Source of the DNA: JAAEPI01 sp965212145
GTDB lineage: Bacteria > Bacteroidota > Bacteroidia > Cytophagales > Cyclobacteriaceae
DNA: 64,000 nucleotides
Reading direction: 5' to 3'
Assembly (NCBI GenBank): GCA_965212145.1
Contig: CBDBUY010000004.1
Location: forward strand, 992,001-1,056,000
Positions 8,851 to 18,091 of this stretch are shown in pieces (the first letter of the stretch is position 1; each line of letters begins with the position of its first letter). The position numbers and the translations under genes were made by a program. The notes beneath the pieces were generated by a model that ran no database searches, was not told the origin of the DNA, and was given only the letters and a program-made list of their open reading frames with translations.

Positions 8851-11298
8851 CTACTCCACGTAGAATCGGATTGTTTTTGATATTGGAACTCCTAGATTCG
8901 TTATGCCTTGAATATTTGCGTGGTATTTACCGTTCTCGTCTGATGTATAAAAAAGCACTTGTGCCTGGCCATCTTTAATACTTAATTGGGGTTGCCAGTA
9001 CAAGGTGGAGCGAAGGTCCGGTTTTGAGTGCTCTTCGATTTTAAAGGAATAGTCTGGAGAGTAGAACTCTTTTGCGCCAGAAAAACCCGCCAGTTTCAAT
9101 AACCGTGTCCCAATTTTTTTCTGATAGGCGTAGCTTCCAAAGACACCTCTTGTATAGGCGATGACAGCACCATTTGCTCCTTGCGAACCATAAACTGCCG
9201 CATCTGGGCCGTTAACCACATCTATCTTATGAATGTCTCTTGGGTTCAAATCCTGAAATGTCTTGATGTCTACGTATACGCCATCAATGATGAATAATGG
9301 GTCTTGTCCCCCTATTACAGAACCGGATCCTCCCAGGCGAATGCCTTGATTGGGAAAGCTTCCTAGTACTCTGACTCGTGGCATTTGCTTGAGCACATCA
9401 AACATATTTGTGAAACTTTTTAAGCTTGGAATGGAATCCATAACTAAACGTGTGGTTGGGGTGCCGTATATATTGCCCGGTTCATAAATGGCTGTTCGAT
9501 CTTCTTTCTGGGTTACTATTGCCACTTCATCCAGAACAATAACAGAATCAGCCAATTGAAATGCTCGTCTGATTTCTTCACTTCTCTTTTCAAAAGAGGC
9601 CATTTCCTCAATAATGACTTTTGGCATCCTCTTGAGTTTTGGAACCCATGCATCGAATTCAACTGAGTCGTCATTCATTGTATCAATTTTTATAAAGGCA
9701 TTTTCAACGAGTCGTTCTTTCCTATTTCCCATAATTAGCTTAGCCTGAAGAAAGACCTCAATTGAGTCTGCTTTGTCCATTCCAGTAAACGCAAATCTGC
9801 CATCTTCATCGGTTTGTCCTTTTGTAACCGAATTCCAGTCACCTAAAATGGACAATGTAATTTCAGCCTTTCTTGGCAGGTTTCTTCGATCATTGTCTAC
9901 GACAGTCCCACTTACCGTCAAACCATCCTCAACCTGGAATGTTGGTTTATAGTCTTCTAATAAAATCTCTTCCCACTTAAAACGTCTCCAGCCTTGGGTT
10001 AACAGCAATAGATCTAAATCACTATAGGATTGCTTTGTCCAGGATTCATAATATCCTGGCCGCTCGATGGGTCCTTGCAAATCGGAGCTGATGGTCAGAT
10101 AATTTTTGATGTTCATCGCTTCAGGACTCAAGGGATTTCTATCATCATTCACCACTGAAACCGAGAAAGTTCCCGAATTTAAGCTGTCAACACCTTCATT
10201 TTGTAAGCGCACATCGAGCGTAACTAACTGTCGATTACCATAGGATTTTTTATCAGCACTTATGGCTAGATCATTCTGAAAAGAAAATTGATTGACATAC
10301 AAAAGTCTTTCGGCCCTGGGTGTACCTGAGGAATCGAAAAATGTCAGATGCACAATTCCTGGAGGGAAGAGTTTCTTAGATAATCTGGTGATGAAAGCCC
10401 CGGTTTCTGATTCCTTTCTGGCACTAAAAAAAACTATTCCATTGCGATGTGCTATGACGAAGCTATTGGCAAGAGATTCATCTTTTGCCGCTACGGCAAT
10501 CATAATATTGCCAGAATTGAAATTATGATGAACCGAAAGAGAAAACCCTGTATTTTTCACTAATGGTAATTCGAACTTCAAGGTTTTGTCTGCGATATGG
10601 ACCATTGAATAATAGAAGGCACCACGAGGATTTAATGTAAACGCACCAAAACCGAGTTCATTTGTTTCGAAAGAAGTAATGAGTTCGCCGTTTTCACCGA
10701 AAATATCCCCTGACGTTGCAAACCCAAGACCTAAATTGTCCATCGCTTTTACGGCCACTTTGGTGGAAAGTCCAGCAATGAGATCACCGCCCTCTGGGAA
10801 AAACTCAACTTTGAATTTCCTGTTGTCCTGTGCGCTTACTGAGCTTGTGAGCAAAGGGTCAATTACTTCAATGTGCCTTTGAAACCAGTAGGAGGAATCC
10901 CAATTCCTCATCCAATTGGTATAGGCTACCAGTTTGTATGCCGCCGGCACGAGTTCTCCGTTCAGCTGAAATTGCCCATGGGCCATCCCGTTTTTTAGTA
11001 GATGACGCTGCGATATCATTGTCTCCCCATTTGTGTCAACGAGTTCTACGTAAACCACTTGGTTCAGGAGAGTCAATTGATTTGTTTTAGCGTCGGTAGC
11101 ATATACTTTATACCAAATGTCATCACCGATTGCATATGCAGATTTATCCAAATGGACGAATAGCTTGTTGAAAGGATTGGATTGATGGAAGTCATTAATC
11201 TTTCTAACGGTTTCAATTTCTAATTCGGTATCTTGAGATACTCCGAATAGTCCAGTAAGTATTAAAGCGACTAAGTATAGTAATCGGTATGAATTCAA
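8851..11298 (-). CDS. MG2-domain / TonB-plug-like exported protein without a barrel
   Basis: 815 residues. A signal peptide (about 1-21, ending FGVSQ) is followed by a macroglobulin MG2-type domain (NKLFVHLDKSAYAIGDDIWY), several Ig-like segments, a carboxypeptidase-regulatory-like repeat around residue 465 (VSGTVVDNDRRNLPRKAEIT) and, near 640-720, a TonB plug-like module (DPLFIIDGVYVD, VVNGPDAAVYGSQGANGAV). It then ends in a short beta domain rather than the 22-strand barrel of a TonB receptor. Upstream in frame there is a TAA four codons before the start, with only TTG available (11296-11298), so a TTG start is inferred. Probably an outer-membrane-associated partner in macromolecule handling. 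Confidence 0.75.
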   Translation of the reverse strand: MNSYRLLYLVALILTGLFGVSQDTELEIETVRKINDFHQSNPFNKLFVHLDKSAYAIGDDIWYKVYATDAKTNQLTLLNQVVYVELVDTNGETMISQRHLLKNGMAHGQFQLNGELVPAAYKLVAYTNWMRNWDSSYWFQRHIEVIDPLLTSSVSAQDNRKFKVEFFPEGGDLIAGLSTKVAVKAMDNLGLGFATSGDIFGENGELITSFETNELGFGAFTLNPRGAFYYSMVHIADKTLKFELPLVKNTGFSLSVHHNFNSGNIMIAVAAKDESLANSFVIAHRNGIVFFSARKESETGAFITRLSKKLFPPGIVHLTFFDSSGTPRAERLLYVNQFSFQNDLAISADKKSYGNRQLVTLDVRLQNEGVDSLNSGTFSVSVVNDDRNPLSPEAMNIKNYLTISSDLQGPIERPGYYESWTKQSYSDLDLLLLTQGWRRFKWEEILLEDYKPTFQVEDGLTVSGTVVDNDRRNLPRKAEITLSILGDWNSVTKGQTDEDGRFAFTGMDKADSIEVFLQAKLIMGNRKERLVENAFIKIDTMNDDSVEFDAWVPKLKRMPKVIIEEMASFEKRSEEIRRAFQLADSVIVLDEVAIVTQKEDRTAIYEPGNIYGTPTTRLVMDSIPSLKSFTNMFDVLKQMPRVRVLGSFPNQGIRLGGSGSVIGGQDPLFIIDGVYVDIKTFQDLNPRDIHKIDVVNGPDAAVYGSQGANGAVIAYTRGVFGSYAYQKKIGTRLLKLAGFSGAKEFYSPDYSFKIEEHSKPDLRSTLYWQPQLSIKDGQAQVLFYTSDENGKYHANIQGITNLGVPISKTIRFYVE

Positions 11299-11343
11299 AT
11301 ATTTAATGTTTTATAACGGAAATATCAACTGAGTACGTCGATT

Positions 11344-11760
11344 ATGCAAACGAAAATGAAAACTTGTGCTAAGCATTTAATCGTCGAAGAGTCACACCTC
11401 GACGAACTCAACCATGTCAACAACGTAGTGTACCTCCAGTGGGTTCAAGACATTGCTAAAGAGCATTGGTTTTCACTGGCCGAAGAACCATTTACGGAGG
11501 AGCATTTCTGGGTGGTTGTTAAGCATGAGCTAGATTACAAAAAACAGGCGTTTCTGAATGACGAAATCTTGGTCATCACTTTTGTTGAATCGTTCAAAGG
11601 GCCATTTTCAATTCGATGTGTTGAGTTCAAGCGAGGGGAAGATTTGTTGGTAAAAGCTCGGTCAAATTGGTGTTTGATTGATCGAAAAACGGAGAGGCCT
11701 AAAAGGGTACCACAAGAGATTTCGGATCTTTTTATAGATGCTGAAACAAGTTCAGCATGA
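11344..11760 (+). CDS. Acyl-CoA thioesterase, hotdog fold (4HBT)
   Basis: 138 residues. HLDELNHVNNVVYLQWVQDI is the active-site helix of the 4HBT/YbgC-FatB hotdog family, followed by the conserved beta strands (ELDYKKQAFLNDEILVIT, ARSNWCLID). It hydrolyses acyl-CoA or acyl-ACP thioesters in the cytoplasm; the chain specificity cannot be read. Two ATGs (11344 and 11356) are possible starts, and the first is kept. The gene is divergent from the MG2/plug protein, only 45 bases away, and ends 12 bases before the convergent lgt. Confidence 0.85.
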   Translation: MQTKMKTCAKHLIVEESHLDELNHVNNVVYLQWVQDIAKEHWFSLAEEPFTEEHFWVVVKHELDYKKQAFLNDEILVITFVESFKGPFSIRCVEFKRGEDLLVKARSNWCLIDRKTERPKRVPQEISDLFIDAETSSA

Positions 11761-11772
11761 TTGGGAGAAGTT

Positions 11773-12864
11773 CTAATCTACCATTTTCGGTCCATTCTTC
11801 CTCAGGTTGATCCAGACCAAAAGCCCCACTCCAACCAGCGTCAGCGGAATGCTCAACCATTGACCCATATTCAGCGACATATTTTCTTCAAAGGCCACCT
11901 GATTCATTTTGAAGTATTCATCCACAAAACGAGCCGACCAAAGCACGATCATGAAAATGGCAAAATTGAAGCCCGCCGGAAGTGTTTGTCTCTTTCGGAA
12001 CCAGAGCCAGAAAAGCGCAATCCCCAAAAGGATGCAGTAAGTCGCTTCGTAAAGCTGCGCTGCATGTCGGACGGTTCCCACCCCATAGATTTCGACATAA
12101 GATCGACCGCCTTTATCGTAGGTCCTATAATTCAAGGGAGTTCCCCCAAAATCAATGTGCTGCGTCACCTCGCTCAGTGAATTCAAGCCGGAAGCCAAAC
12201 GCCCCTCAATGACCTGCTGTTTTCTGAAATCAAACTGGACGCCCTCTTTGTACTCTATTACGGCAGCTAGCGCTGACTTTCCTTTCTCTACTTCCACATC
12301 GGGGTTTCTTTTGAAGTCCACGGATGCCACGTCCTTGTCAGTCATGATGTAGTCCTTGGTGAAGCCACCATAGACCACTCCATAATTGGCGTTCGTAGGC
12401 GTGCCCTCCATTTCCGAATTGAAGAAGTTTCCGGTACGGATTAGTGCTCCTGTCAGGCATACCACAATCACGATCCTGTCGAGTATCCAAAAGAAAGAGT
12501 ACGGTAATTTCTTACTGAACAAGTAGAGCGCAATCAGAATCCCAATGGCCCCCCCATGGCTTGCCAGACCGCCTTCCCATATTTTTAGAATCTCCAGTGG
12601 ATTGGATAGATAATAATCCGGATCGTAAAACAAGCAATGGCCAAGTCTCGCGCCGATGATGGTGGCCACTACCATGTATACCGTCAATTTCTCTACATGC
12701 TTGATTGGTTTCCCTTCTTGTTTGAAGATCCAAAACATGACCTGCTGACTCAAGATGAACCCGAGCGCAAAGAGGAGTCCATACCAACGAACAGGGTGAT
12801 CCAGTCCGGGGATGACGAAAATGTTCGGATTGGGACTCCAGATGATGTAACTCAGCAGGTTCAT
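11773..12864 (-). CDS. lgt: Prolipoprotein diacylglyceryl transferase
   Basis: Transfers diacylglycerol from phosphatidylglycerol to the lipobox cysteine of prolipoproteins in the inner membrane. 363 residues with several membrane segments. The signature GALIRTGNFFNSE (R143), WEGGLASHGG (H103) and RHAAQLYE (R266) are the conserved functional regions of Lgt. The soluble stretch between R143 and R266 is roughly 27 residues longer than in the E. coli enzyme. It starts 4 bases after trkH ends, so it probably shares the trkA-trkH transcript. Its substrates include the many lipoproteins in this window. Confidence 0.95.
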   Translation of the reverse strand: MNLLSYIIWSPNPNIFVIPGLDHPVRWYGLLFALGFILSQQVMFWIFKQEGKPIKHVEKLTVYMVVATIIGARLGHCLFYDPDYYLSNPLEILKIWEGGLASHGGAIGILIALYLFSKKLPYSFFWILDRIVIVVCLTGALIRTGNFFNSEMEGTPTNANYGVVYGGFTKDYIMTDKDVASVDFKRNPDVEVEKGKSALAAVIEYKEGVQFDFRKQQVIEGRLASGLNSLSEVTQHIDFGGTPLNYRTYDKGGRSYVEIYGVGTVRHAAQLYEATYCILLGIALFWLWFRKRQTLPAGFNFAIFMIVLWSARFVDEYFKMNQVAFEENMSLNMGQWLSIPLTLVGVGLLVWINLRKNGPKMVD

Positions 12865-12868
12865 GGGA

Positions 12869-14323
12869 TTATGTTTTTCTCCAGAAGTAAGGAGTGAACA
12901 AAACTAGGACAGTAAACAATTCCAGACGTCCAATGAGCATTAAAAATGATAGAAACCACTTACTCAAATCCGGAAGGAGGAAAAAGGTGTCAGCCGGTCC
13001 TACTTTTCCTATACCAGGCCCGACATTTCCTAAGCAGGCGGCTGTAGCGCCAAGTGCCGTTTCAAAATCCACACCCATAGCGGCCACAAGGACCGACCCT
13101 AAAGCGAAAATGGAAATGTAGATCATCACAAAAGCCAGAATATTATGAATGATCTGCTGACTAACCGCCTTGGTGTTGTACCGGACCGGCAAAATGGCGG
13201 ATGGATGAATCTGTCTTTTCAGTTCGATCCAACCATTCTTCAAAAACAAGACATGTCTGACCAGTTTGATTCCTCCGGCCGTTGATCCGGCTGAAGCGCC
13301 ATGGAACATCAGTAGAAAGAATATCACCGTAATGAACGGCGACCAAGACGTGTAGTCATAGGTCGCATAGCCTGTAGTCGTGACGATTGAGATCACCTGA
13401 AAGAATGCATCGCGCATGGATTTTTCTAAGGTGCCATGGCCATAGCTGTAGATGGCAAGTCCAATTGTCGTGGAGACCAAAATGATCAGGCCGAGATAAT
13501 ACCTGAATTCTTCGTTTTTCCAGGCCTTTCGGAATTGACCATGCATGCCGAGGTAGATCATAGTGAAATTGGTTCCTGCCAGGAACATGAAAACAATGAC
13601 GATGTATTGGAGTAGCGGCGAGTAAAATCCAATACTCTCTTGCTTGGGAGAGAATCCACCTGAAGCCATGGTGGTAAATGCATGCGTAATCGCGTCGAAA
13701 AAGGACATGCCGCAGATCCAGGTAATAATTGTCTGAAGGCCGGTCAGACCAAGGTAGATGAACCAAAGTCTCTTAGCCGTTTCCTTGATTCTGGGTTGTA
13801 ATTTCTCCGGAGAGATGCCAGGAGCTTCAGCGACGAACAGCTGCATGCCTCCAATTCCCAAAAGTGGCAGAATGGCCACTGCCAGGACAATCATCCCTAG
13901 GCCGCCAATCCACTGGGTCAGATTTCTCCAAAAAAGGATGCCCATGCTCTTTGCCTCAATGTCCTCGAGGATCGTGGCACCAGTGGCTGTGTATCCAGAC
14001 ATGGCTTCAAAAAAAGCATCAGCGGGATTAGGGATGGCCCCACTCAAAAGGTACGGGACAGTCCCAAAAACGGTGAGAGAGAACCACCCGAATGTGACAA
14101 TCAGATAGCCATCTTTCTTGCTTAAATCGTTGCTCTTGTTATTTCTGGTTCCAAGAAAAAGTAAGAGGCCGGGGATGAATGAAATGAATGCAGACCACAA
14201 CAGCGGCATAAAATCACGCATATCATCGTAGATAGAAAAAGGAAGAGCCGTCAGAATAAATCCTGCATTGAACATCAGCAGGATGCCTAGGATTTTTGCT
14301 ATGACCTGCCAGTTGAAACTCAT
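12869..14323 (-). CDS. trkH: Potassium uptake protein TrkH
   Basis: Membrane subunit of the Trk K+ uptake channel, 484 residues. The four pore repeats are visible as SGYTATGATI, TTMASGGFS, ISIVTTTGYATYD and a C-terminal ATAACLGNVGPG, each supplying a selectivity-filter glycine. The chosen ATG (MSFNWQVI) lies one base beyond the trkA stop; an alternative seven codons upstream would overlap trkA by 20 bases. Works with the NAD/ATP-responsive TrkA encoded immediately upstream. Confidence 0.95.
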   Translation of the reverse strand: MSFNWQVIAKILGILLMFNAGFILTALPFSIYDDMRDFMPLLWSAFISFIPGLLLFLGTRNNKSNDLSKKDGYLIVTFGWFSLTVFGTVPYLLSGAIPNPADAFFEAMSGYTATGATILEDIEAKSMGILFWRNLTQWIGGLGMIVLAVAILPLLGIGGMQLFVAEAPGISPEKLQPRIKETAKRLWFIYLGLTGLQTIITWICGMSFFDAITHAFTTMASGGFSPKQESIGFYSPLLQYIVIVFMFLAGTNFTMIYLGMHGQFRKAWKNEEFRYYLGLIILVSTTIGLAIYSYGHGTLEKSMRDAFFQVISIVTTTGYATYDYTSWSPFITVIFFLLMFHGASAGSTAGGIKLVRHVLFLKNGWIELKRQIHPSAILPVRYNTKAVSQQIIHNILAFVMIYISIFALGSVLVAAMGVDFETALGATAACLGNVGPGIGKVGPADTFFLLPDLSKWFLSFLMLIGRLELFTVLVLFTPYFWRKT

Positions 14324-14324
14324 C

Positions 14325-15665
14325 TTATTTGAAGTAGCCCTCAATCATGTGAATGCACTCCTTTTTTGAAAGCACCACAACTCGGTCTTTGGGTTCGAAG
14401 AGGAAATCTCCGCGCACAGTGAGCCCAGCACCTCGCCGAATCACTCCCCCAACTACGGCAGTTTTTGGCCAATCTAGTGCCCGTAATTCGTTCTTTAAAA
14501 TCTTCGAGTTTGGCTTCACCTCGAACTCAAGAATCTCTGCATCCACTCCATGAATACTCGTGAGATTGAGCACCTCGCCTTCTCGAATATGGCGGAAAAT
14601 GAAGTTCGCAGCGATCAATTTTTTATTGATCAATGTATCTACCCCGATGTTCTGAGAAAGGTGGATGTAATCCATGTTCTCGACCAGTGAGATCGTTTTC
14701 TTGACGCCTCCGTTCTTAGCAGACAGACATGAAATAATGTTCGTTTCCGAGTTTTCGGTGACAGCAATAAATGCGTCTGAATTGAAAACGCCTTCCTCTT
14801 TCAGCACTTCCATGTCTCGGCCATCTCCATGAATGATCATGGTATCCGGCAGCATGTCGGCAAGTTTGAAACCTTTGTCTCGATTCTTTTCGATCAGCTT
14901 CACGTTGTACTTCGAGCTGAGTATTCTGGCGGCTTGAATGCCAAGTTTTGAGCCTCCTAGGATGGTGACATCCTTGATGGAAAAACTCTCTGTTCCGGCC
15001 AAAGACATAACTTGCTGTAAGCCATTCGGCTGAGCAATGAAGTAAGCATGATCGTCCTGACGGAAAAAATTCTCCCCATGTGGGATGATTGTTTCATTGT
15101 CACGAAGAATGGCCACCACTATGAAGGCATTGTTCGGATTCAGATAGGCTGTTTCTTCAATTGACTTGTTTAGAAGGAGGCTGTCTTCATCAATCTTCAG
15201 TCCCATCAAGGTGAGCAACCCATTGTCAAACTCAAACGAATCCGTCACGGCCGATTCCTTCAAGAGACGTTTGATTTCTTTGGCTGCTAGCGATTCAGGT
15301 GAGACCAAATCGTCTATCCCTGCTTCCTGAAGATTTAGCTCATTTCTGGTTTCGATGAGTTCGATGCTCGAGACACGCGCGATGGTCTTTCCGGCTCCTA
15401 ACCTTTTCCCAATCAAACACGTGGCGATGTTCGTTTCCTCTTTAGCCGTAACGGCGATCAATAATTCAGCCTTGTTTACCCCAGCTTCTTTGAGCACTCT
15501 GGGGGAGGCAGACGTGCCGTGAATTGTCTGGACGTCTAAGTGGTTAGAGGCGTGTTCCAAAACTGATTTAGCCTCATCTATCAAGACAATATCCTGCTCT
15601 TCTTCAACCAGCAATTTTGCTAAGTGGAAACCTAGGTCTCCGGCTCCTGCTATGACTATTCGCAT
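14325..15665 (-). CDS. trkA: Trk system K+ transport regulator TrkA
   Basis: 446 residues built as two RCK_N-RCK_C tandems: the first Rossmann motif is MRIVIAGAGDLGFHLAKLL, the second begins near residue 228 (DVTILGGSKLGIQAARIL), each followed by a C-terminal ligand-binding RCK_C segment. It forms the cytoplasmic gating ring of TrkH and binds NAD(H)/ATP in studied homologues. First gene of trkA-trkH-lgt; a TACCTTTG -7 box lies 24 bases upstream of the ATG. Confidence 0.95.
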   Translation of the reverse strand: MRIVIAGAGDLGFHLAKLLVEEEQDIVLIDEAKSVLEHASNHLDVQTIHGTSASPRVLKEAGVNKAELLIAVTAKEETNIATCLIGKRLGAGKTIARVSSIELIETRNELNLQEAGIDDLVSPESLAAKEIKRLLKESAVTDSFEFDNGLLTLMGLKIDEDSLLLNKSIEETAYLNPNNAFIVVAILRDNETIIPHGENFFRQDDHAYFIAQPNGLQQVMSLAGTESFSIKDVTILGGSKLGIQAARILSSKYNVKLIEKNRDKGFKLADMLPDTMIIHGDGRDMEVLKEEGVFNSDAFIAVTENSETNIISCLSAKNGGVKKTISLVENMDYIHLSQNIGVDTLINKKLIAANFIFRHIREGEVLNLTSIHGVDAEILEFEVKPNSKILKNELRALDWPKTAVVGGVIRRGAGLTVRGDFLFEPKDRVVVLSKKECIHMIEGYFK

Positions 15666-15689
15666 CTATTCTCGATGGCTATTTCGCCG

Positions 15690-15697
15690 CAAAGGTA
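15690..15697 (-). promoter_or_regulatory. TAnnTTTG -7 box upstream of trkA
   Basis: The minus strand reads TACCTTTG, an exact match to the Bacteroidota -7 consensus, with a TTG at 15714-15716 as a possible -33 element (16 bases apart, slightly short). It lies between the symporter gene and trkA, so trkA can be transcribed on its own. Confidence 0.5.
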
Positions 15698-15716
15698 AGA
15701 GCATTGTATTAGACAA

Positions 15717-17078
15717 TCATCCCTTCTTTAGACGGGAAAAATAGTCCTTGCTTGCGGCCATGACTTTTGGTGAGAGAATTACGGCAGATACAATGGTTGG
15801 AATGGCCATAAGCCCGAACCCAATAAACACCATATTGACGACAATGTCTAGCGTGGCAACTGCACCGACCACCACGACCAAAACGTAATAATAGTTGAAG
15901 TACTTTTCGTACTTGGTGCCGGCTAAAAATACGAAGCACTGCTTGCCGTAAAAGGCCATTCCAAGAATGGTCGTAAACCCAAAGACCAGCACACAAATGA
16001 TTAACCCCAGACTTCCGAACGTCGAAAGACTTTGATCAAAAGCCTGAGCGGTGAGTTTGATGCCATCGGCTCCACCGACTTTCCATAATCCAGTGACAAT
16101 AATGCAAATCCCTGTAAGCGTACAAACAAGTAGCGTGTCAATAGCTGGGCCTAGCATCGCCACGAGACCTTCTCTGACGGGTTCTTTCGTTTTGGCTGCT
16201 CCGTGCATCATGGGTGCTGTCCCTACACCAGCTTCGTTGGAAAAAGATGCTCGCTTGGCCCCTTCCAAAAGAATGGCCAAAAATGTCCCTCCCACGATTG
16301 CTCGCGGTTTGAAAGCCTCGGTGAAAATCAATTCGAACGAGGGAAGAATCTGATCAAAGTTAATGACCAAAATAGAAACCACAAGCACCGTATAAAGAAG
16401 CACCATTGCCGGGACCAGCTTGGACGCCACGTTTCCAATTCGTTGGATTCCACCGATAATGACCAATCCAGTTAATATCGCTAGCACGACCCCAACTACA
16501 AATCGGATTGTAGGGTCAGTAGATGAAATATTCAAAGGCTCAAGGACCACCTGTCCCACCACAACGACCATTTGATTGGCTTGGAATATAGGTGTCGCAC
16601 CGAGCAATCCGGCTACACAAAACATTACCGCCAGAGGCATCCACTTTTTGCCAAGCCCCTCACGGATTACGTACATTGGGCCTCCCTGAATATTTCCAGC
16701 ATCGTCTTTTCCGCGATACATGACCGAGAGCGTACAAGTAAAGAATTTGGTGGCGATACCGAAGAAAGCACTGACCCACATCCAGAAAATCACACCGGGT
16801 CCTCCGGCCACCAAAGCAAGTGCAACGCCACTGATATTTCCCATGCCGACAGTTGCGGCTAGCGCACCAGATAGTGCTTGAAAATGGCTTATGTAGCCCG
16901 GATCGTTTTTGTCGTCGAACTTGCCGCGAAGAATGTCAATTCCGTGCTTGAAATATTTAAACGGGAGAAATCGAGAGTAAACGAGGAAGAAAATCCCACC
17001 CCCCAGAAATAGGATGAGCAAAGGCAGATCCCAGATAAAATTGGTGACACTGGTTAGAAAATCTCCGACTTCCTTCAT
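15717..17078 (-). CDS. Alanine/glycine:cation symporter (AGCS family)
   Basis: 453 residues with about ten hydrophobic membrane segments. FQALSGALAATVGMGNISGVA is close to the AGCS signature, and FSNEAGVGTAPMMHG is the family's other conserved loop. Members import alanine or glycine with Na+ or H+. The ATG overlaps the stop of the polyprenyl synthase as ATGA, so the two are translationally coupled. Exact substrate is inferred only at family level. Confidence 0.9.
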   Translation of the reverse strand: MKEVGDFLTSVTNFIWDLPLLILFLGGGIFFLVYSRFLPFKYFKHGIDILRGKFDDKNDPGYISHFQALSGALAATVGMGNISGVALALVAGGPGVIFWMWVSAFFGIATKFFTCTLSVMYRGKDDAGNIQGGPMYVIREGLGKKWMPLAVMFCVAGLLGATPIFQANQMVVVVGQVVLEPLNISSTDPTIRFVVGVVLAILTGLVIIGGIQRIGNVASKLVPAMVLLYTVLVVSILVINFDQILPSFELIFTEAFKPRAIVGGTFLAILLEGAKRASFSNEAGVGTAPMMHGAAKTKEPVREGLVAMLGPAIDTLLVCTLTGICIIVTGLWKVGGADGIKLTAQAFDQSLSTFGSLGLIICVLVFGFTTILGMAFYGKQCFVFLAGTKYEKYFNYYYVLVVVVGAVATLDIVVNMVFIGFGLMAIPTIVSAVILSPKVMAASKDYFSRLKKG

Positions 17079-18028
17079 GATACTCTTTGATTGAGCTTCG
17101 CAATGTAAGCAGATAGCAGTTCCTTGGCTTTTGCTGCCCCATCTATTTCATCGAGCATCTCATCCGCTTGCTGGCCAAACGCAAGAATTTTATTTCGAGA
17201 TACCTGATCCACCCCGGCCTCCCGATAGATACTTGTGACTCTATCCACTTTCTCTTGGGATGCAGGCTGATCCAGCCATCTCAATAATTCTGTTTTGTGA
17301 TCGGACTCTAGCGCTGTTAACAGCAAAAATGTCTTCTTGTTGGCCAGGATGTCTCCACCTATTTGCTTTCCAAAAGTCTCGTCACCAAATGTGTCGAGAT
17401 GATCATCCATCAGTTGAAACGCCAACCCCATCTTGACGCCTATGTCACAAAGTTTTCTTTGTAATTGCTCGTCCTGTCCGGCTAGTAATGCGCCCAATTC
17501 CAGTGAAAAACCAAGGAGCACGGCCGTTTTCAATCGGATCATCTCGAGATACTCTTCCACGGTGGCGTCTGTTTTAGTCTCTAAATCCATGTCGAATTTT
17601 TGACCCTCACAAACCTCTAAGGCGCACTGATTGAATTTCTTTAAAGCTTTAAAGTGCGTATCCGGATCAAGTCTTTCCAAAAGCTGATAGGCCTTGATCA
17701 TCATGGCATCCCCGCTGAGGATGGCGGTGGTGTTGTCCCATTTTTCATGAACGGTTGCTTCCCCTCTCCTGATCGGCGCATTGTCCATGATGTCGTCGTG
17801 CATCAAGGTGAAATTGTGAAACACCTCGACTGACAGTGCTTCTCTGGATATGGCTTCAGGGTTCTTTTTAAAAAGCGAATAGGCGATCAGGACCAGAACC
17901 GGTCGCATTCTTTTGCCGCCCAGGTTCATGATGTACTCGATGGGTTCGTACAACCCTCTCGGTTCTGACTGGAGGTCCAGGGACTGAATTTCCGTTTCAA
18001 TAAGTTCCGATAAATGGGAAAGCGTCAT
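17075..18028 (-). CDS. Polyprenyl (geranylgeranyl/farnesyl-type) diphosphate synthase
   Basis: 317 residues. The first aspartate-rich motif LMHDDIMDNAPIRRG and the second LMDDHLDTFGD bind the Mg2+-diphosphates used in head-to-tail condensation of isopentenyl diphosphate with an allylic partner; GGKRMRPVL is the conserved N-terminal motif. Product length (C15 or C20, for quinones, carotenoids or lipid carriers) cannot be fixed. A TTG three codons upstream is rejected because it lies inside a perfect TAGATTTG promoter box; the ATG at 18028 is used. Confidence 0.9.
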   Translation of the reverse strand: MTLSHLSELIETEIQSLDLQSEPRGLYEPIEYIMNLGGKRMRPVLVLIAYSLFKKNPEAISREALSVEVFHNFTLMHDDIMDNAPIRRGEATVHEKWDNTTAILSGDAMMIKAYQLLERLDPDTHFKALKKFNQCALEVCEGQKFDMDLETKTDATVEEYLEMIRLKTAVLLGFSLELGALLAGQDEQLQRKLCDIGVKMGLAFQLMDDHLDTFGDETFGKQIGGDILANKKTFLLLTALESDHKTELLRWLDQPASQEKVDRVTSIYREAGVDQVSRNKILAFGQQADEMLDEIDGAAKAKELLSAYIAKLNQRVS

Positions 18029-18034
18029 GGCGGG

Positions 18035-18042
18035 CAAATCTA
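18035..18042 (-). promoter_or_regulatory. -7 box immediately before the polyprenyl synthase ATG
   Basis: The minus strand reads TAGATTTG, matching TAnnTTTG, and ends only 6 bases before the ATG at 18028. Transcription from this box would begin within a few bases of the start codon, implying an almost leaderless mRNA. Confidence 0.5.
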
Positions 18043-18091
18043 GACAGGCGATGGGATTTTACTAACTTTAGTGGCCTTAACTAAGAATGTC

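Noticed and set aside
8851..11298. Complete TonB-dependent outer-membrane receptor
   Set aside because: Only a plug-like part is present; there is no beta-barrel domain after it.
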